Positions 51,765-58,674 of a stretch of DNA of 64,000 nucleotides are shown piece by piece. This stretch comes from an uncultured Alphaproteobacteria bacterium. Lineage in GTDB: Bacteria > Pseudomonadota > Alphaproteobacteria > RF32 > CAG-239. How positions within the stretch are numbered: position 1 is the first letter of the stretch; every line of letters starts with the position of its first letter. The notes under the pieces were generated by a model, which searched no databases, was not told where the DNA came from, and was given only the letters and a program-made list of their open reading frames with translations. The stretch covers positions 1 through 64,000 of the forward strand of contig CAKQUG010000006.1 of NCBI GenBank assembly GCA_934277545.1, written 5' to 3'. A program made the position numbers and the translations under genes.

Positions 51765-52286
51765 ATGAACAGAATAAATATAAAATCAACAACGTTAATC
51801 TGCATTGTTTCCCTTTACTTTGCAACGGTCTTAAACCTGTCGTTTTGGCGCTACATAACACACAACATTCAAATCGACAGCCCGATGATGTTGCTGTTCG
51901 CCTTTTCCCTTGGCGTGTTTATATTTGTTCCTCTTTATGCGCTGTTCAATTTTTTATTTTGTCCTTATGTTGGTAAGCTGATAACAACAATATTGCTTTT
52001 AGGCTCGGCGGCGGCAAACTATTACATGTATGCTGACGGCATTTATATTGACTCCGATATGATTCGCAACATTATGGAAACCAACCTGCGCGAAACGATA
52101 GAACACACTTCTTTTTCCTTCTGGATGTATGTTCTTTTTACCGGCGTGGTTCCGGCAATGCTGTTACAAATGTGCCGCATACAATATCAACCGGCCGCCG
52201 CCGAGCTCAAACAGCTGTCTATAATTCAAATATGGACATTACAGCCGGCTGCCGCTCCAGCGCTCTCGCCGTCAAATAATAATTGA
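51765..52286 (+). pseudogene. Truncated phosphoethanolamine transferase (EptA N-terminal membrane domain only)
   Basis: The 173 residues match the N-terminal DUF1705 membrane domain of EptA/MCR-type enzymes: FATVLNLSFWRYI, four membrane segments, then GIYIDSDMIRNIMETNLRETIE, the conserved D-x-x-M-x-x-N-x-x-x-T/N segment, and VVPAMLLQMCRI. The catalytic periplasmic sulfatase-like domain (about 330 residues) is missing; the frame ends with a Pro/Ala/Ser-rich tail. It is therefore a remnant, or a free membrane domain of unknown use. AGGAGG precedes the ATG at 51765. It lies divergent from a PmrAB-like pair, its usual regulator. Confidence 0.75.
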
Positions 52287-52311
52287 CAACAGTCTGAAAA
52301 AAGCCGATAAT
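52283..52311 (+). promoter_or_regulatory. Consensus promoter for the gene at 52346
   Basis: TTGACA (52283-52288), a 17-base spacer and GATAAT (52306-52311). It overlaps the stop codon of the eptA remnant. The leader lacks a Shine-Dalgarno sequence. Confidence 0.7.
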
Positions 52312-52345
52312 CTATACATCTTTTAATTATTAAATTTGAATCATT

Positions 52346-52648
52346 ATGGTGTATTGGATTATTTATTTAACCTGCATCGCGGTTTTTGCTGCCATTTTAT
52401 ATTTAGACAGCGATGAACACAGCAAGTTTTTAGCCTGTTTTCATAAATGGCCGCAACGCATTGTCCGGGTGTTGTTTATTGTAATTATCTGTTTAATCCC
52501 GCTGATTCCGTTATATCCGGATTCTTTCTGGCAGTTTAACCGGGGAATTGCAGCTTTTTTCCAATGGGGCGGCATTGCCATTATCGGCTTTGTTTTCGGT
52601 TTGGCAATAGTTTTGCTTATCAAGCTGCTACGTTGGGTATGGAAATAA
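52346..52648 (+). CDS. Small three-helix membrane protein of unknown function
   Basis: A 100-residue protein with hydrophobic segments near 3-18 (WIIYLTCIAVFAAILY), 40-57 (VLFIVIICLIPLIPLY) and 74-95 (GIAIIGFVFGLAIVLLIKLL), joined by short basic loops. No family recognised. No ribosome site; the consensus promoter upstream supports expression. Confidence 0.6.
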   Translation: MVYWIIYLTCIAVFAAILYLDSDEHSKFLACFHKWPQRIVRVLFIVIICLIPLIPLYPDSFWQFNRGIAAFFQWGGIAIIGFVFGLAIVLLIKLLRWVWK

Positions 52649-52762
52649 AAATTAAAGCTCTAGCAGAAAATGAATTTTATCTTTTCAAAGATATGCTTCA
52701 AATTCGGCGAGAGCTTTTTTTGCATAAAAAAACCGTCTTAAAACAGACGGCTGAAAGGAGAT

Positions 52763-52839
52763 TGGCGCGCTCCGGGCGATTCGAACGCCCGACCCACAGC
52801 TTAGAAGGCTGTTGCTCTATCCTGCTGAGCTAGGAGCGC
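52763..52839 (-). tRNA. tRNA-Arg (TCT anticodon)
   Basis: The minus strand gives a 77-nt cloverleaf: acceptor GCGCTCC pairs with GGAGCGC, then G and encoded CCA. The anticodon arm CAGCCTTCTAAGCTG presents TCT; the T-arm is GTTCGAATC. Confidence 0.95.
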
Positions 52840-52988
52840 AACCTGACAATCTGCAACATAAATCGCACAAAAATCGGCTGTTGTCAACAAATAAAATAAA
52901 TTATTTTTAATTTTTTGTCTTGCATTTTAGACAAATTTAAGTTACTCTTAACAAGATTTCAAATTTTTAACTAATTATTTTATAAAGT

Positions 52989-53309
52989 ATGGCAAAAAAT
53001 TGCTTTATCAATTTCATGGAAGGTGTTAACAAGTTCTCTTCTGAGGAACGTTCTGAGATTTCAAAGTCTTTCCGCAAGGACTTGAAGGCTTACAAAATCA
53101 GCGGCGCAATTATGAAAATCGTAGAAAGCGCCAGTGACAAAGTTCCTGTATACATCAATGTGATGTGCCAGCAGGCTCGTAAAAAGAACTTCATCACTGA
53201 ATTTGAAGAAGAGTGTTCTCGACTCCGCCGCCTGTACGTTCGCGACCGCGCCGAAGTAGCTGAGAAGATTCACGCACTTCAGGAAATTGTAACGGACAGC
53301 CTTAAGTAA
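52989..53309 (+). CDS. Small soluble helical protein of unknown function
   Basis: A 106-residue protein, helical and highly charged (FSSEERSEISKSFRKDLKAY, FEEECSRLRRLYVRDRAEVAEK). No signal peptide or membrane segment, and no family recognised. The ATG follows AT-rich sequence without a ribosome site. A weak promoter (TTGCAT, 17 bases, TACTCT at 52920-52948) and a strong terminator frame it. It has the codon use of a well-expressed gene (AAG, CGT, CGC). Confidence 0.65.
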   Translation: MAKNCFINFMEGVNKFSSEERSEISKSFRKDLKAYKISGAIMKIVESASDKVPVYINVMCQQARKKNFITEFEEECSRLRRLYVRDRAEVAEKIHALQEIVTDSLK

Positions 53310-53329
53310 GACCTGTCCAAACCGAATTA

Positions 53330-53367
53330 AAGAGCACTGTTTTAGCAATAAAACTGTTGCTCTTTTT
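53330..53367 (+). terminator. Intrinsic terminator after the 52989 gene
   Basis: AAGAGC-ACTGTTTTA pairs with TAAAACTGTTGCTCTT around GCAA, followed by a long T-run. Confidence 0.88.
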
Positions 53368-53393
53368 TTTATTAGAAACAAAATATTTAAAAT

Positions 53394-53420
53394 TAAAAAA
53401 GACCCTCGCTTGAGAGTCTT
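53394..53420 (-). terminator. Intrinsic terminator after rpmJ
   Basis: AAGACCCTC (53399-53407) pairs with GAGAGTCTT (53412-53420); on the minus strand a T-run follows. It ends the rpmJ transcript. Confidence 0.82.
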
Positions 53421-53450
53421 TTTAATTGCACTTTAAACAATGATTAAACA

Positions 53451-53576
53451 TTAACCTTGACGAGCTTTCAGCTTCGGGTTCTTTTTGTTAATCACATAAA
53501 CGCGACCTTTACGGCGAACAACTTTACAATCCTTATCGCGTTCTTTTTTAGATTTTAACGAACTGAAACATTTCAT
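53451..53576 (-). CDS. rpmJ: 50S ribosomal protein L36 (alternative, 41-residue form)
   Basis: A 41-residue protein: MKCFSSLKSLKKERDKDCKV then VRRKGRVYVINKKNPKLKARQG. It matches the 41-residue L36 of alphaproteobacteria from end to end. Only part of the zinc-binding Cys set is kept, as is usual for this form. AAAGGAT precedes the ATG, a consensus promoter lies upstream and a terminator downstream. Confidence 0.95.
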   Translation of the reverse strand: MKCFSSLKSKKERDKDCKVVRRKGRVYVINKKNPKLKARQG

Positions 53577-53608
53577 TTTTATTATCCTTTACAAAACATT
53601 TTGAGCGC

Positions 53609-53637
53609 AAAATAAGCTATTTATCCGCAAATGTCAA
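53609..53637 (-). promoter_or_regulatory. Promoter for rpmJ
   Basis: On the minus strand TTGACA (53632-53637), a 17-base spacer, then TATTTT (53609-53614). Confidence 0.75.
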
Positions 53638-53731
53638 GCATTCTTTTTATATATTTCCACAAAATTAAGATATATTTTATTTTTTATCTTGTATTATATC
53701 ACAAAAGCACAAAACCTTTAGGACATCTGAA

Positions 53732-54286
53732 ATGAAAAAATTTTTGCTACTTACTTTTATATTTTGCAGCGCCGTAACCGCTGTTCAGGCTGAAAACTCT
53801 CTTTCTTATTTGGATGAAATGCAGCAGCTGGGCGATGTTGCCGGACAAGGGCTGGCCTGCCGCGCTCGCAAATATCAAAAATATGAGCTTTTGGCCAGAG
53901 CTTTGCTGGTTACCAAATCGCCGAATGACAAAATGCAGCAACAAGCCATGCGCACTTATAACGAAGCCAAAATTGACGCCATGAGCACTATTTTTGACAA
54001 TGATTATGCCGGCTGCGACCAAATTGTCTATAACTTTAACCGTCAAAAGATTTTTCAATCCACGCTTTATGCCGACGGCAAAATCAAACTCTATGACGGC
54101 ACCATGTTGAAACCGCGCAAACTCTATGACGCTGCCAGTTTATATAAAAACGACCCTAAAGTTTATGACAAAGCGCTGGCCAGCTACAAAAAAGCACTTG
54201 CAAAAGCGCAAAAAAACAGGCAGAATACCCCGAAAATGGAACTGCGCGACGCAAATTACAGCCGTTACGCCAATCAATTTAACTAA
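53732..54286 (+). CDS. Periplasmic helical protein of unknown function
   Basis: A 184-residue protein with a signal peptide (KKFLLLTFIFCSAVTAVQA). The mature part is helical (YLDEMQQLGDVAGQGLACRA, YEVLAR-like segments, ALASYKKALAKAQKN) with two Cys (GLACRAR and AGCDQIV) that could form a disulfide. No family recognised. AGGACATCTGAA precedes the ATG. EttA follows 14 bases later, so they may be cotranscribed. Confidence 0.65.
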   Translation: MKKFLLLTFIFCSAVTAVQAENSLSYLDEMQQLGDVAGQGLACRARKYQKYELLARALLVTKSPNDKMQQQAMRTYNEAKIDAMSTIFDNDYAGCDQIVYNFNRQKIFQSTLYADGKIKLYDGTMLKPRKLYDAASLYKNDPKVYDKALASYKKALAKAQKNRQNTPKMELRDANYSRYANQFN

Positions 54287-54300
54287 AATAGGAGATAATA

Positions 54301-55980
54301 ATGGCATCGTACCAATACATTTTTGTAATGCAAAACCTGACAAAAGTCTTGCCGGGAGGGAGAGAATTGTTCAAAAACATCACACTCTCTTTTTTCCCCG
54401 GAGCCAAAATCGGGGTATTGGGTGTTAACGGGGCCGGAAAATCGACTCTTTTAAAAATTATGGCCGGTATTGATAAGGAATTTAGTGGCGAAGCCTGGGC
54501 TGCCGACGGTGTAAAAATCGGTTATTTGGAACAAGAGCCGCAATTAGATTCAAGTAAAAACGTTATGCAAAACGTTATGGACGGCTTGGGCGAAACTCAG
54601 CGGCTTTTGCAGCGTTTTGAAGAAGTTTCGGCCAAATTTGCCGAACCGATGACCGATGACGAAATGAACGCGCTGATTGAGGAACAAGCCGAGCTGCAAG
54701 AAAAAATCGATGCCTGCAACGGTTGGGATATTGAACGAACCGTGCAAATTGCCATGGATGCTTTGCGCTGTCCGCCGGCCGAAGCCGATGTAACCAAACT
54801 TTCAGGCGGAGAAAAACGCCGTGTCGCCCTTTGCCGGCTGCTTTTGCAAAAGCCTGATTTATTGCTTTTAGACGAACCTACCAACCATCTGGACGCCGAA
54901 TCTGTGGCTTGGCTGGAACACCACCTCAAAGACTATAACGGCACAGTGGTAATGGTAACCCACGACCGTTACTTCTTAGACAATGTAACCGGCTGGATTT
55001 TGGAACTTGACCGCGGTCAGGGTATTCCGTATGAAGGCAACTACACTTCTTGGCTGGAGCAAAAAGAAAAACGTCTTGCGCAGGAAGCCCGTGAAGAAAA
55101 CGCCCGTCAGCGCACCTTGGCGCTGGAGCTGGAGTGGATTCACAAAAATCCGAAAGCCCGTCAGGCTAAATCAAAAGCCCGCATTAACGCCTATGATGAA
55201 TTGCTGTCGCAAGCCGGACGCGAAAAACTCAGCACCGCTCATATCAATATTCCGATGACCGAACGCTTGGGCGATTTGGTAATTGAAGCCAACCACATCA
55301 GTAAAGCCTTTGGAGATAAAGTTCTGATAGATGATTTGTCTTTCAAAATTCCGAAGGGCGCGATTGTCGGCATTATCGGACCAAACGGCGCCGGCAAAAC
55401 CACCTTATTTAAAATGATTACCGGACAGGAAAAGCCGGATTCTGGCGAAATCCGTATCGGCGATTCGGTGGATTTGGGTTATGTTGACCAATCCCGCGAC
55501 GAGCTGAATCCTGATAAAAACGTTTGGGAAGAAGTTTCCGACGGTTTGGATATGATTCAGCTGGGCAAAAATGAAGTGTCTTCCCGCGCCTATGTCGGAC
55601 AGTTTAACTTTAAGGGCTCAGACCAACAAAAGAAAGTCGGTCAGCTTTCAGGTGGCGAGCGCAACCGCGTGCATTTGGCGAAAATGTTGCGTAAAGGCGC
55701 AAACGTCATTCTGTTAGATGAACCTACCAACGACTTGGATGTAGACACTCTGCGCTCGTTGGAAGAAGGTATCAACAACTATCCGGGCTGTGTGCTGGTA
55801 ACCTCGCACGACCGTTGGTTCTTAGATCGCTTGGCAACTCACATTTTAGCCTATGAAGACAACGGACACGTCGAATGGTTTGAAGGCAATTTTGAAGACT
55901 ATGAGAAAGATAAAAAAGCCCGATTGGGCGAAGATGCCTGCAATCCGCACCGCATCCGCTATAAAAAACTGGAACGCTAA
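54301..55980 (+). CDS. ettA: Energy-dependent translational throttle protein EttA
   Basis: A 559-residue ABC-F ATPase that binds the ribosomal E site. First ATPase: GVNGAGKSTLLKIMAG, LSGGEKRRVALC, LLLDEPTNHLD. Second: GPNGAGKTTLFKMITG, LSGGERNRVHLA, ILLDEPTNDLD. The interdomain helix pair (about 240-310, SWLEQKEKRLAQEAREENAR) is present, and EttA's arm insertion in domain one fits the length. The end RIRYKKLER is the usual EttA C-terminus (KPHRFKYRKL-type). Confidence 0.95.
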   Translation: MASYQYIFVMQNLTKVLPGGRELFKNITLSFFPGAKIGVLGVNGAGKSTLLKIMAGIDKEFSGEAWAADGVKIGYLEQEPQLDSSKNVMQNVMDGLGETQRLLQRFEEVSAKFAEPMTDDEMNALIEEQAELQEKIDACNGWDIERTVQIAMDALRCPPAEADVTKLSGGEKRRVALCRLLLQKPDLLLLDEPTNHLDAESVAWLEHHLKDYNGTVVMVTHDRYFLDNVTGWILELDRGQGIPYEGNYTSWLEQKEKRLAQEAREENARQRTLALELEWIHKNPKARQAKSKARINAYDELLSQAGREKLSTAHINIPMTERLGDLVIEANHISKAFGDKVLIDDLSFKIPKGAIVGIIGPNGAGKTTLFKMITGQEKPDSGEIRIGDSVDLGYVDQSRDELNPDKNVWEEVSDGLDMIQLGKNEVSSRAYVGQFNFKGSDQQKKVGQLSGGERNRVHLAKMLRKGANVILLDEPTNDLDVDTLRSLEEGINNYPGCVLVTSHDRWFLDRLATHILAYEDNGHVEWFEGNFEDYEKDKKARLGEDACNPHRIRYKKLER

Positions 55981-55985
55981 ATTTT

Positions 55986-56015
55986 AAAGCCTGATATACT
56001 TAAACATCAGGCTTT
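55986..56015 (+). terminator. Intrinsic terminator after ettA
   Basis: AAAGCCTGAT pairs with ATCAGGCTTT around ten bases, followed by TTATG. It may also work for the convergent prepilin gene. Confidence 0.8.
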
Positions 56016-56019
56016 TATG

Positions 56020-56907
56020 TTAATCAGGATTGAGCAAAATTCGGAAATATCCTCGTCCGTTTTCTTTAATTGCAATATTGCAGCGTTCATTTATTTGCGC
56101 AGGAGAAGTCTGTCCGATTGTGCTTTTATTGAAAATCAACACACCGCTAGTTCCGCTCCAGCTATCGGAATCTATGCGGCTAAAGTCAACCTGTTCAACT
56201 TCATTGGGTATGGTTTGTACGATTTGTATAATATTTTTACAATATTCTTTCATGGATATAGAAAGTTTGCCGGTTCCTTCTATGGCGCTGATACGAATTG
56301 CATATTTAAATACTTGTTTGGTAGAACCGTCTTTTTGCATGTCATTTTCAATGCCATAGGTTATGCTTATACTGTTATTATCTAAGTCATATATTATGCG
56401 GTTTTTATAAATAAAACCATTTGGTATGGCTCCCATAGCATTAAAAATATCAGTTACAGTTATTGAGCGATTTCCTCTTATGGAAGACAAATTTGGTTTT
56501 AGAGTAATAGCATTGTTTATTAACTCAACAAGCAAATCTTTCTGCTTGTCTGAATGCCACATCAGCATAGCTTTGGAATATCCGGCGATACCACCTACGC
56601 TCAGCACGGCAATAATCGCGAGCACGCCGAGCATTTCAATCATAGACCGACCAACCTCGCCACATGCGGGAGAGGTCGGCGTGATAACGCCGTGTGAGGG
56701 ATACTTAAAAGACTTGCAAAAGACACCAAACCAGCGTTTCCAGTACCTACCTAAAACGTCATTCTTCAGCGGCACACACCACAGGCTGTGCCATGCTGGA
56801 TAATCCATGACTTTGTTGCTGAAAGCAACGCTACTTTTTTCTCCCGCACGGGGCGAGGTTTTAAATCCCCTACTCTTCTTCAATAAAAATTCTATACCTT
56901 TCAACAC
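56020..56907 (-). CDS. Type IV prepilin-like protein with an 86-residue leader built from palindromic repeats
   Basis: A 295-residue product from a GTG at 56907, seven bases after AAGGAG. GRSMIEMLGVLAIIAVL is the prepilin cleavage site and filament helix (Glu at +5), followed by GGIAGYSKAM. The mature domain has LFNSIYN-like mixed segments and a single late Cys (INERCNIA). The leader of 86 residues contains translated repeat elements: KTSPRAGEK, SVAFSNKVMDYPAWHSLW and YPSHGVITPTSPACGEV. It lies divergent to the prepilin gene at 57205 across a shared promoter block, whose promoter points at this gene. Confidence 0.75.
   Translation of the reverse strand: MLKGIEFLLKKSRGFKTSPRAGEKSSVAFSNKVMDYPAWHSLWCVPLKNDVLGRYWKRWFGVFCKSFKYPSHGVITPTSPACGEVGRSMIEMLGVLAIIAVLSVGGIAGYSKAMLMWHSDKQKDLLVELINNAITLKPNLSSIRGNRSITVTDIFNAMGAIPNGFIYKNRIIYDLDNNSISITYGIENDMQKDGSTKQVFKYAIRISAIEGTGKLSISMKEYCKNIIQIVQTIPNEVEQVDFSRIDSDSWSGTSGVLIFNKSTIGQTSPAQINERCNIAIKENGRGYFRILLNPD
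56653..56700 (-). repeat. Palindromic element A within the 56020 leader
   Basis: On the minus strand: CCCTCAC, hairpin CGGCGT/ACGCCG (56877-type pairing at 56677-56692), then CCTCTCCCGCATGTGGCGAG. It corresponds base for base in layout to 57484-57532 but with different stem bases that still pair. Translated in frame as YPSHGVITPTSPACGEV. Confidence 0.7.
56758..56829 (-). repeat. Palindromic element B within the 56020 leader
   Basis: It contains hairpin GTTGCT-TTC-AGCAAC (56815-56829) followed by AAAGTCATGGAT and a larger variable hairpin ending GAATGAC. Related copies lie at 57360-57428 and 63001-63078. Translated as SVAFSNKVMDYPAWHSLW. Confidence 0.7.
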
Positions 56908-56922
56908 GTTGTTTCTCCTTGA

Positions 56923-57100
56923 GTGTGTAAAAATAACGACCGTTATTTTTACACACTTCGAACAACCGTCTGAAAATACTTAAAAAACAAGCAAAAAATA
57001 TCGTAATTATAAAAAGTTATTGCAAAAACCGCCAACCTCTGATAAATTGCAAAAAAAGCTATTTTAAAGTCCGATTTAAACGGTCGTTATTTTTACACAC
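56923..57100. promoter_or_regulatory. Promoter block bounded by 22-bp inverted repeats between divergent prepilin genes
   Basis: Positions 56923-56944 and 57079-57100 are perfect 22-bp inverted repeats (outer ends GTGTGTAAAAATAACG and its complement) around 134 bp. The left repeat is part of a 34-bp palindrome (56923-56956: two 16-bp arms, AC centre), so a direct 16-bp repeat CGTTATTTTTACACAC also exists at 56941 and 57085. The block aligns with 48780-48955. It could be an invertible promoter or duplicated operators of a dimeric regulator. Confidence 0.7.
56997..57025 (-). promoter_or_regulatory. Promoter inside the inverted-repeat block, facing the 56020 gene
   Basis: On the minus strand TTGCAA (57020-57025), a 17-base spacer and GATATT (56997-57002). 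The same arrangement (TTGCAA, AATATT) is kept in the copy at 48780-48955. Confidence 0.55.
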
Positions 57101-57141
57101 TTTTGACAAAACACTCTTATATGACATTTACAATTTAACAT

Positions 57142-57170
57142 TTGACATATTTAGTTTGAGCACCTAAAAT
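57142..57170 (+). promoter_or_regulatory. Consensus promoter for the plus-strand prepilin gene
   Basis: TTGACA (57142-57147), a 17-base spacer and TAAAAT (57165-57170), about 35 bases before the ATG at 57205. Confidence 0.7.
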
Positions 57171-57204
57171 AAAAATATAACTAACCAAAAATGAGGAAAG
57201 AAAG

Positions 57205-57261
57205 ATGAAAAATAAGCAAACAAAAGGTCTCTCTCTCTCTCTGCAAATCCTAGACATCTAA
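57205..57261 (+). CDS. Out-of-frame 5' head of the prepilin gene (18 codons as read)
   Basis: ATG at 57205 with GAGGAAAGAAAG upstream reads MKNKQTKGLSLSLQILDI and stops at 57259-57261. Removing one TC dinucleotide from the tract at 57228-57242 would instead give GLSLSANPRHLIKGTFFAAT and continue without a stop into the prepilin at 57381. The orphan copy at 4622-4729 is in frame through the same region. The head is therefore either OFF by slipped-strand change or decayed. Confidence 0.6.
   Translation: MKNKQTKGLSLSLQILDI
57228..57242 (+). repeat. (TC)7T dinucleotide tract, candidate phase-variation switch
   Basis: A 15-base run of alternating T and C within the eighth to twelfth codons after the ATG at 57205. 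The homologous site at 4622 has only CTCTCTCT. Loss of one unit or gain of two restores the reading frame with the downstream prepilin coding sequence. Confidence 0.75.
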
Positions 57262-57359
57262 TTAAAGGTACTTTTTTCGCCGCTACACAGGTATTTACAG
57301 AGTTTTTCGATAAAATCAGAAATTTTCCAACCTCGCCAATTGAGGGAGTACTAAGAAGC

Positions 57360-57428
57360 GTTGCTTACAGTAACAAGGTTATGGATACTCGTCGGCCACA
57401 ACCAGCGGGGTGTGGCGACAAGTATGAC
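57360..57428 (+). repeat. Palindromic element B within the 57205 leader
   Basis: Hairpin GTTGCT-TAC-AGTAAC (57360-57374, one G-T pair), then AAGGTTATGGATACTC and the stem GTCGGCCACA/TGTGGCGAC, ending GTATGACG. Translated as SVAYSNKVMDTRRPQPAGCG. Confidence 0.7.
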
Positions 57429-58280
57429 GTTGATTGTTGGTGCTTTAAACGCTTGTTTAATATATGTAGCAAGTTCTTTAAATACCCCTCACCCGACACT
57501 AACGTGTCGACCTCTCCCGCAAGGGGCGAGGTAAAAACAAACATCCTACACAATGGTTTGGATGTCGTGCGTCAATACGCCGCACTTTTGGAACGTGGTG
57601 TACAATGTAGTACACGAGTGAGAAAAGCGCTAGTAGAGACCAGACAGGCAAACCCGCTAGGGCAGAGTATGATTGAAATGCTCGGAGTGCTCGCAATCAT
57701 TGCGGTGTTATCAGTTGGTGGGATTGCCGGATACTCAAAAGCTATGAGTATTTGGCGGATAAACAAAGCCACGGAAGAATATACCAACATAATTTACAAT
57801 TTGCTATCAAATCTTGATGAAGCCAGAAATCAAAAATATGAAGACCCAGCTGCAGGAATAAATTTATTTGAATATGTAAAAGCAACAGATATTGTACCTA
57901 AAAATTGGAAAAACAATTCGAATAACCAGTTTATAGACCAATATGGAAATGTTTTTGCATTTGTTCATCGATACAACATCGTTGTTATTGATATGTATAT
58001 CGGTGGTTCAAAGCCTCTAAACAGTGGAAATGCCGGCTTAGATAGTTTCTACCCTCAATATTGTACAACAATGTTAAGGAATGTAGCAAAACCTCTTTCT
58101 TCTATTCTTAACAATGTTTGGTTTATAATAAATGGGCGTAATGCAGGTATATATTATGGTGATAATTACTGTGTCAAAGGAAAAAATTGTATAAGAAATA
58201 TGAATATGAGCACAATAAAAGATATTTGCTTACAATGTACTAATAACAATAGTTTTTGTGGTATAATTTGGGAATTTTAA
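57381..58280 (+). CDS. Type IV prepilin-like protein, possibly extended upstream to 57205 when in phase
   Basis: As read, the open frame from ATG 57381 gives 299 residues; it stays open upstream through the homologous head, and would join the ATG at 57205 after loss of one TC unit. The ATG at 57381 has only AACAAGG nearby (a weak site). LGQSMIEMLGVLAII is the prepilin site (Gln replaces Arg at +1; Glu at +5), then GGIAGYSKAM. The leader is 94 residues from 57381 or about 152 from 57205. The mature part ends with Cys-rich DICLQCTNNNSFCGIIWEF, matching the 47941 gene's tail. Confidence 0.7.
   Translation: MDTRRPQPAGCGDKYDVDCWCFKRLFNICSKFFKYPSPDTNVSTSPARGEVKTNILHNGLDVVRQYAALLERGVQCSTRVRKALVETRQANPLGQSMIEMLGVLAIIAVLSVGGIAGYSKAMSIWRINKATEEYTNIIYNLLSNLDEARNQKYEDPAAGINLFEYVKATDIVPKNWKNNSNNQFIDQYGNVFAFVHRYNIVVIDMYIGGSKPLNSGNAGLDSFYPQYCTTMLRNVAKPLSSILNNVWFIINGRNAGIYYGDNYCVKGKNCIRNMNMSTIKDICLQCTNNNSFCGIIWEF
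57484..57532 (+). repeat. Palindromic element A within the 57205 leader
   Basis: CCCTCAC, hairpin CGACAC-TAAC-GTGTCG (57494-57509), then CCTCTCCCGCAAGGGGCGAG, itself a hairpin. Translated as YPSPDTNVSTSPARGEV, aligned residue by residue with the copy in the 56020 leader. Confidence 0.75.
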
Positions 58281-58370
58281 AATATACAACAAACATCTTT
58301 TAACATACGCCCCAAAAAATGCAGACCGCCTGTCGCGAATGTGTTAACTCATCAGACGGGCAATGTGGCT

Positions 58371-58634
58371 TCATTTTTTCTTTTGAACAGTTTTTGAATG
58401 TTCGACCATCTTAGGTAAAATTTTATGTTCTATTATTTGAACCTTTTCTGTACGTTCTATTTTAACAATTTCCGTATGATAATGGTCGATAATGTGCATA
58501 ATTTTATGCCATAACCCGGCTTCATACGCCGCAATCGCTCCCCACACCGCCATAAGAAACATCAGCACGGTAGAAATGCTTTCGGCTATATCCAGTTTTT
58601 CTTTCAAACTATATTTAGGTTTTGAGTTTTCCAT
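58371..58634 (-). CDS. Small bitopic membrane protein of unknown function
   Basis: An 87-residue protein beginning MENSKPKYSLKEKLDIAESI, with one membrane segment (TVLMFLMAVWGAIAAYEAGLW, about 23-43) and a charged, His/Lys-rich C-terminal region (MHIIDHYHTEIVKIERTEK) likely to be a coiled coil. No ribosome site is clear; a GTG at 58652 is an alternative start. No family recognised. Confidence 0.5.
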   Translation of the reverse strand: MENSKPKYSLKEKLDIAESISTVLMFLMAVWGAIAAYEAGLWHKIMHIIDHYHTEIVKIERTEKVQIIEHKILPKMVEHSKTVQKKK

Positions 58635-58674
58635 AAAAAAACATGTAATCACTCAATACCTGAATATAAATATA

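Noticed and set aside
52564..52833. Plus-strand 89-codon ORF running into tRNA-Arg
   Set aside because: It overlaps the 52346 gene out of frame and then reads through a tRNA gene.
57499..57696. Minus-strand ORFs within the 57381 prepilin leader
   Set aside because: Antisense frames of palindromic repeats; not supported by start signals.
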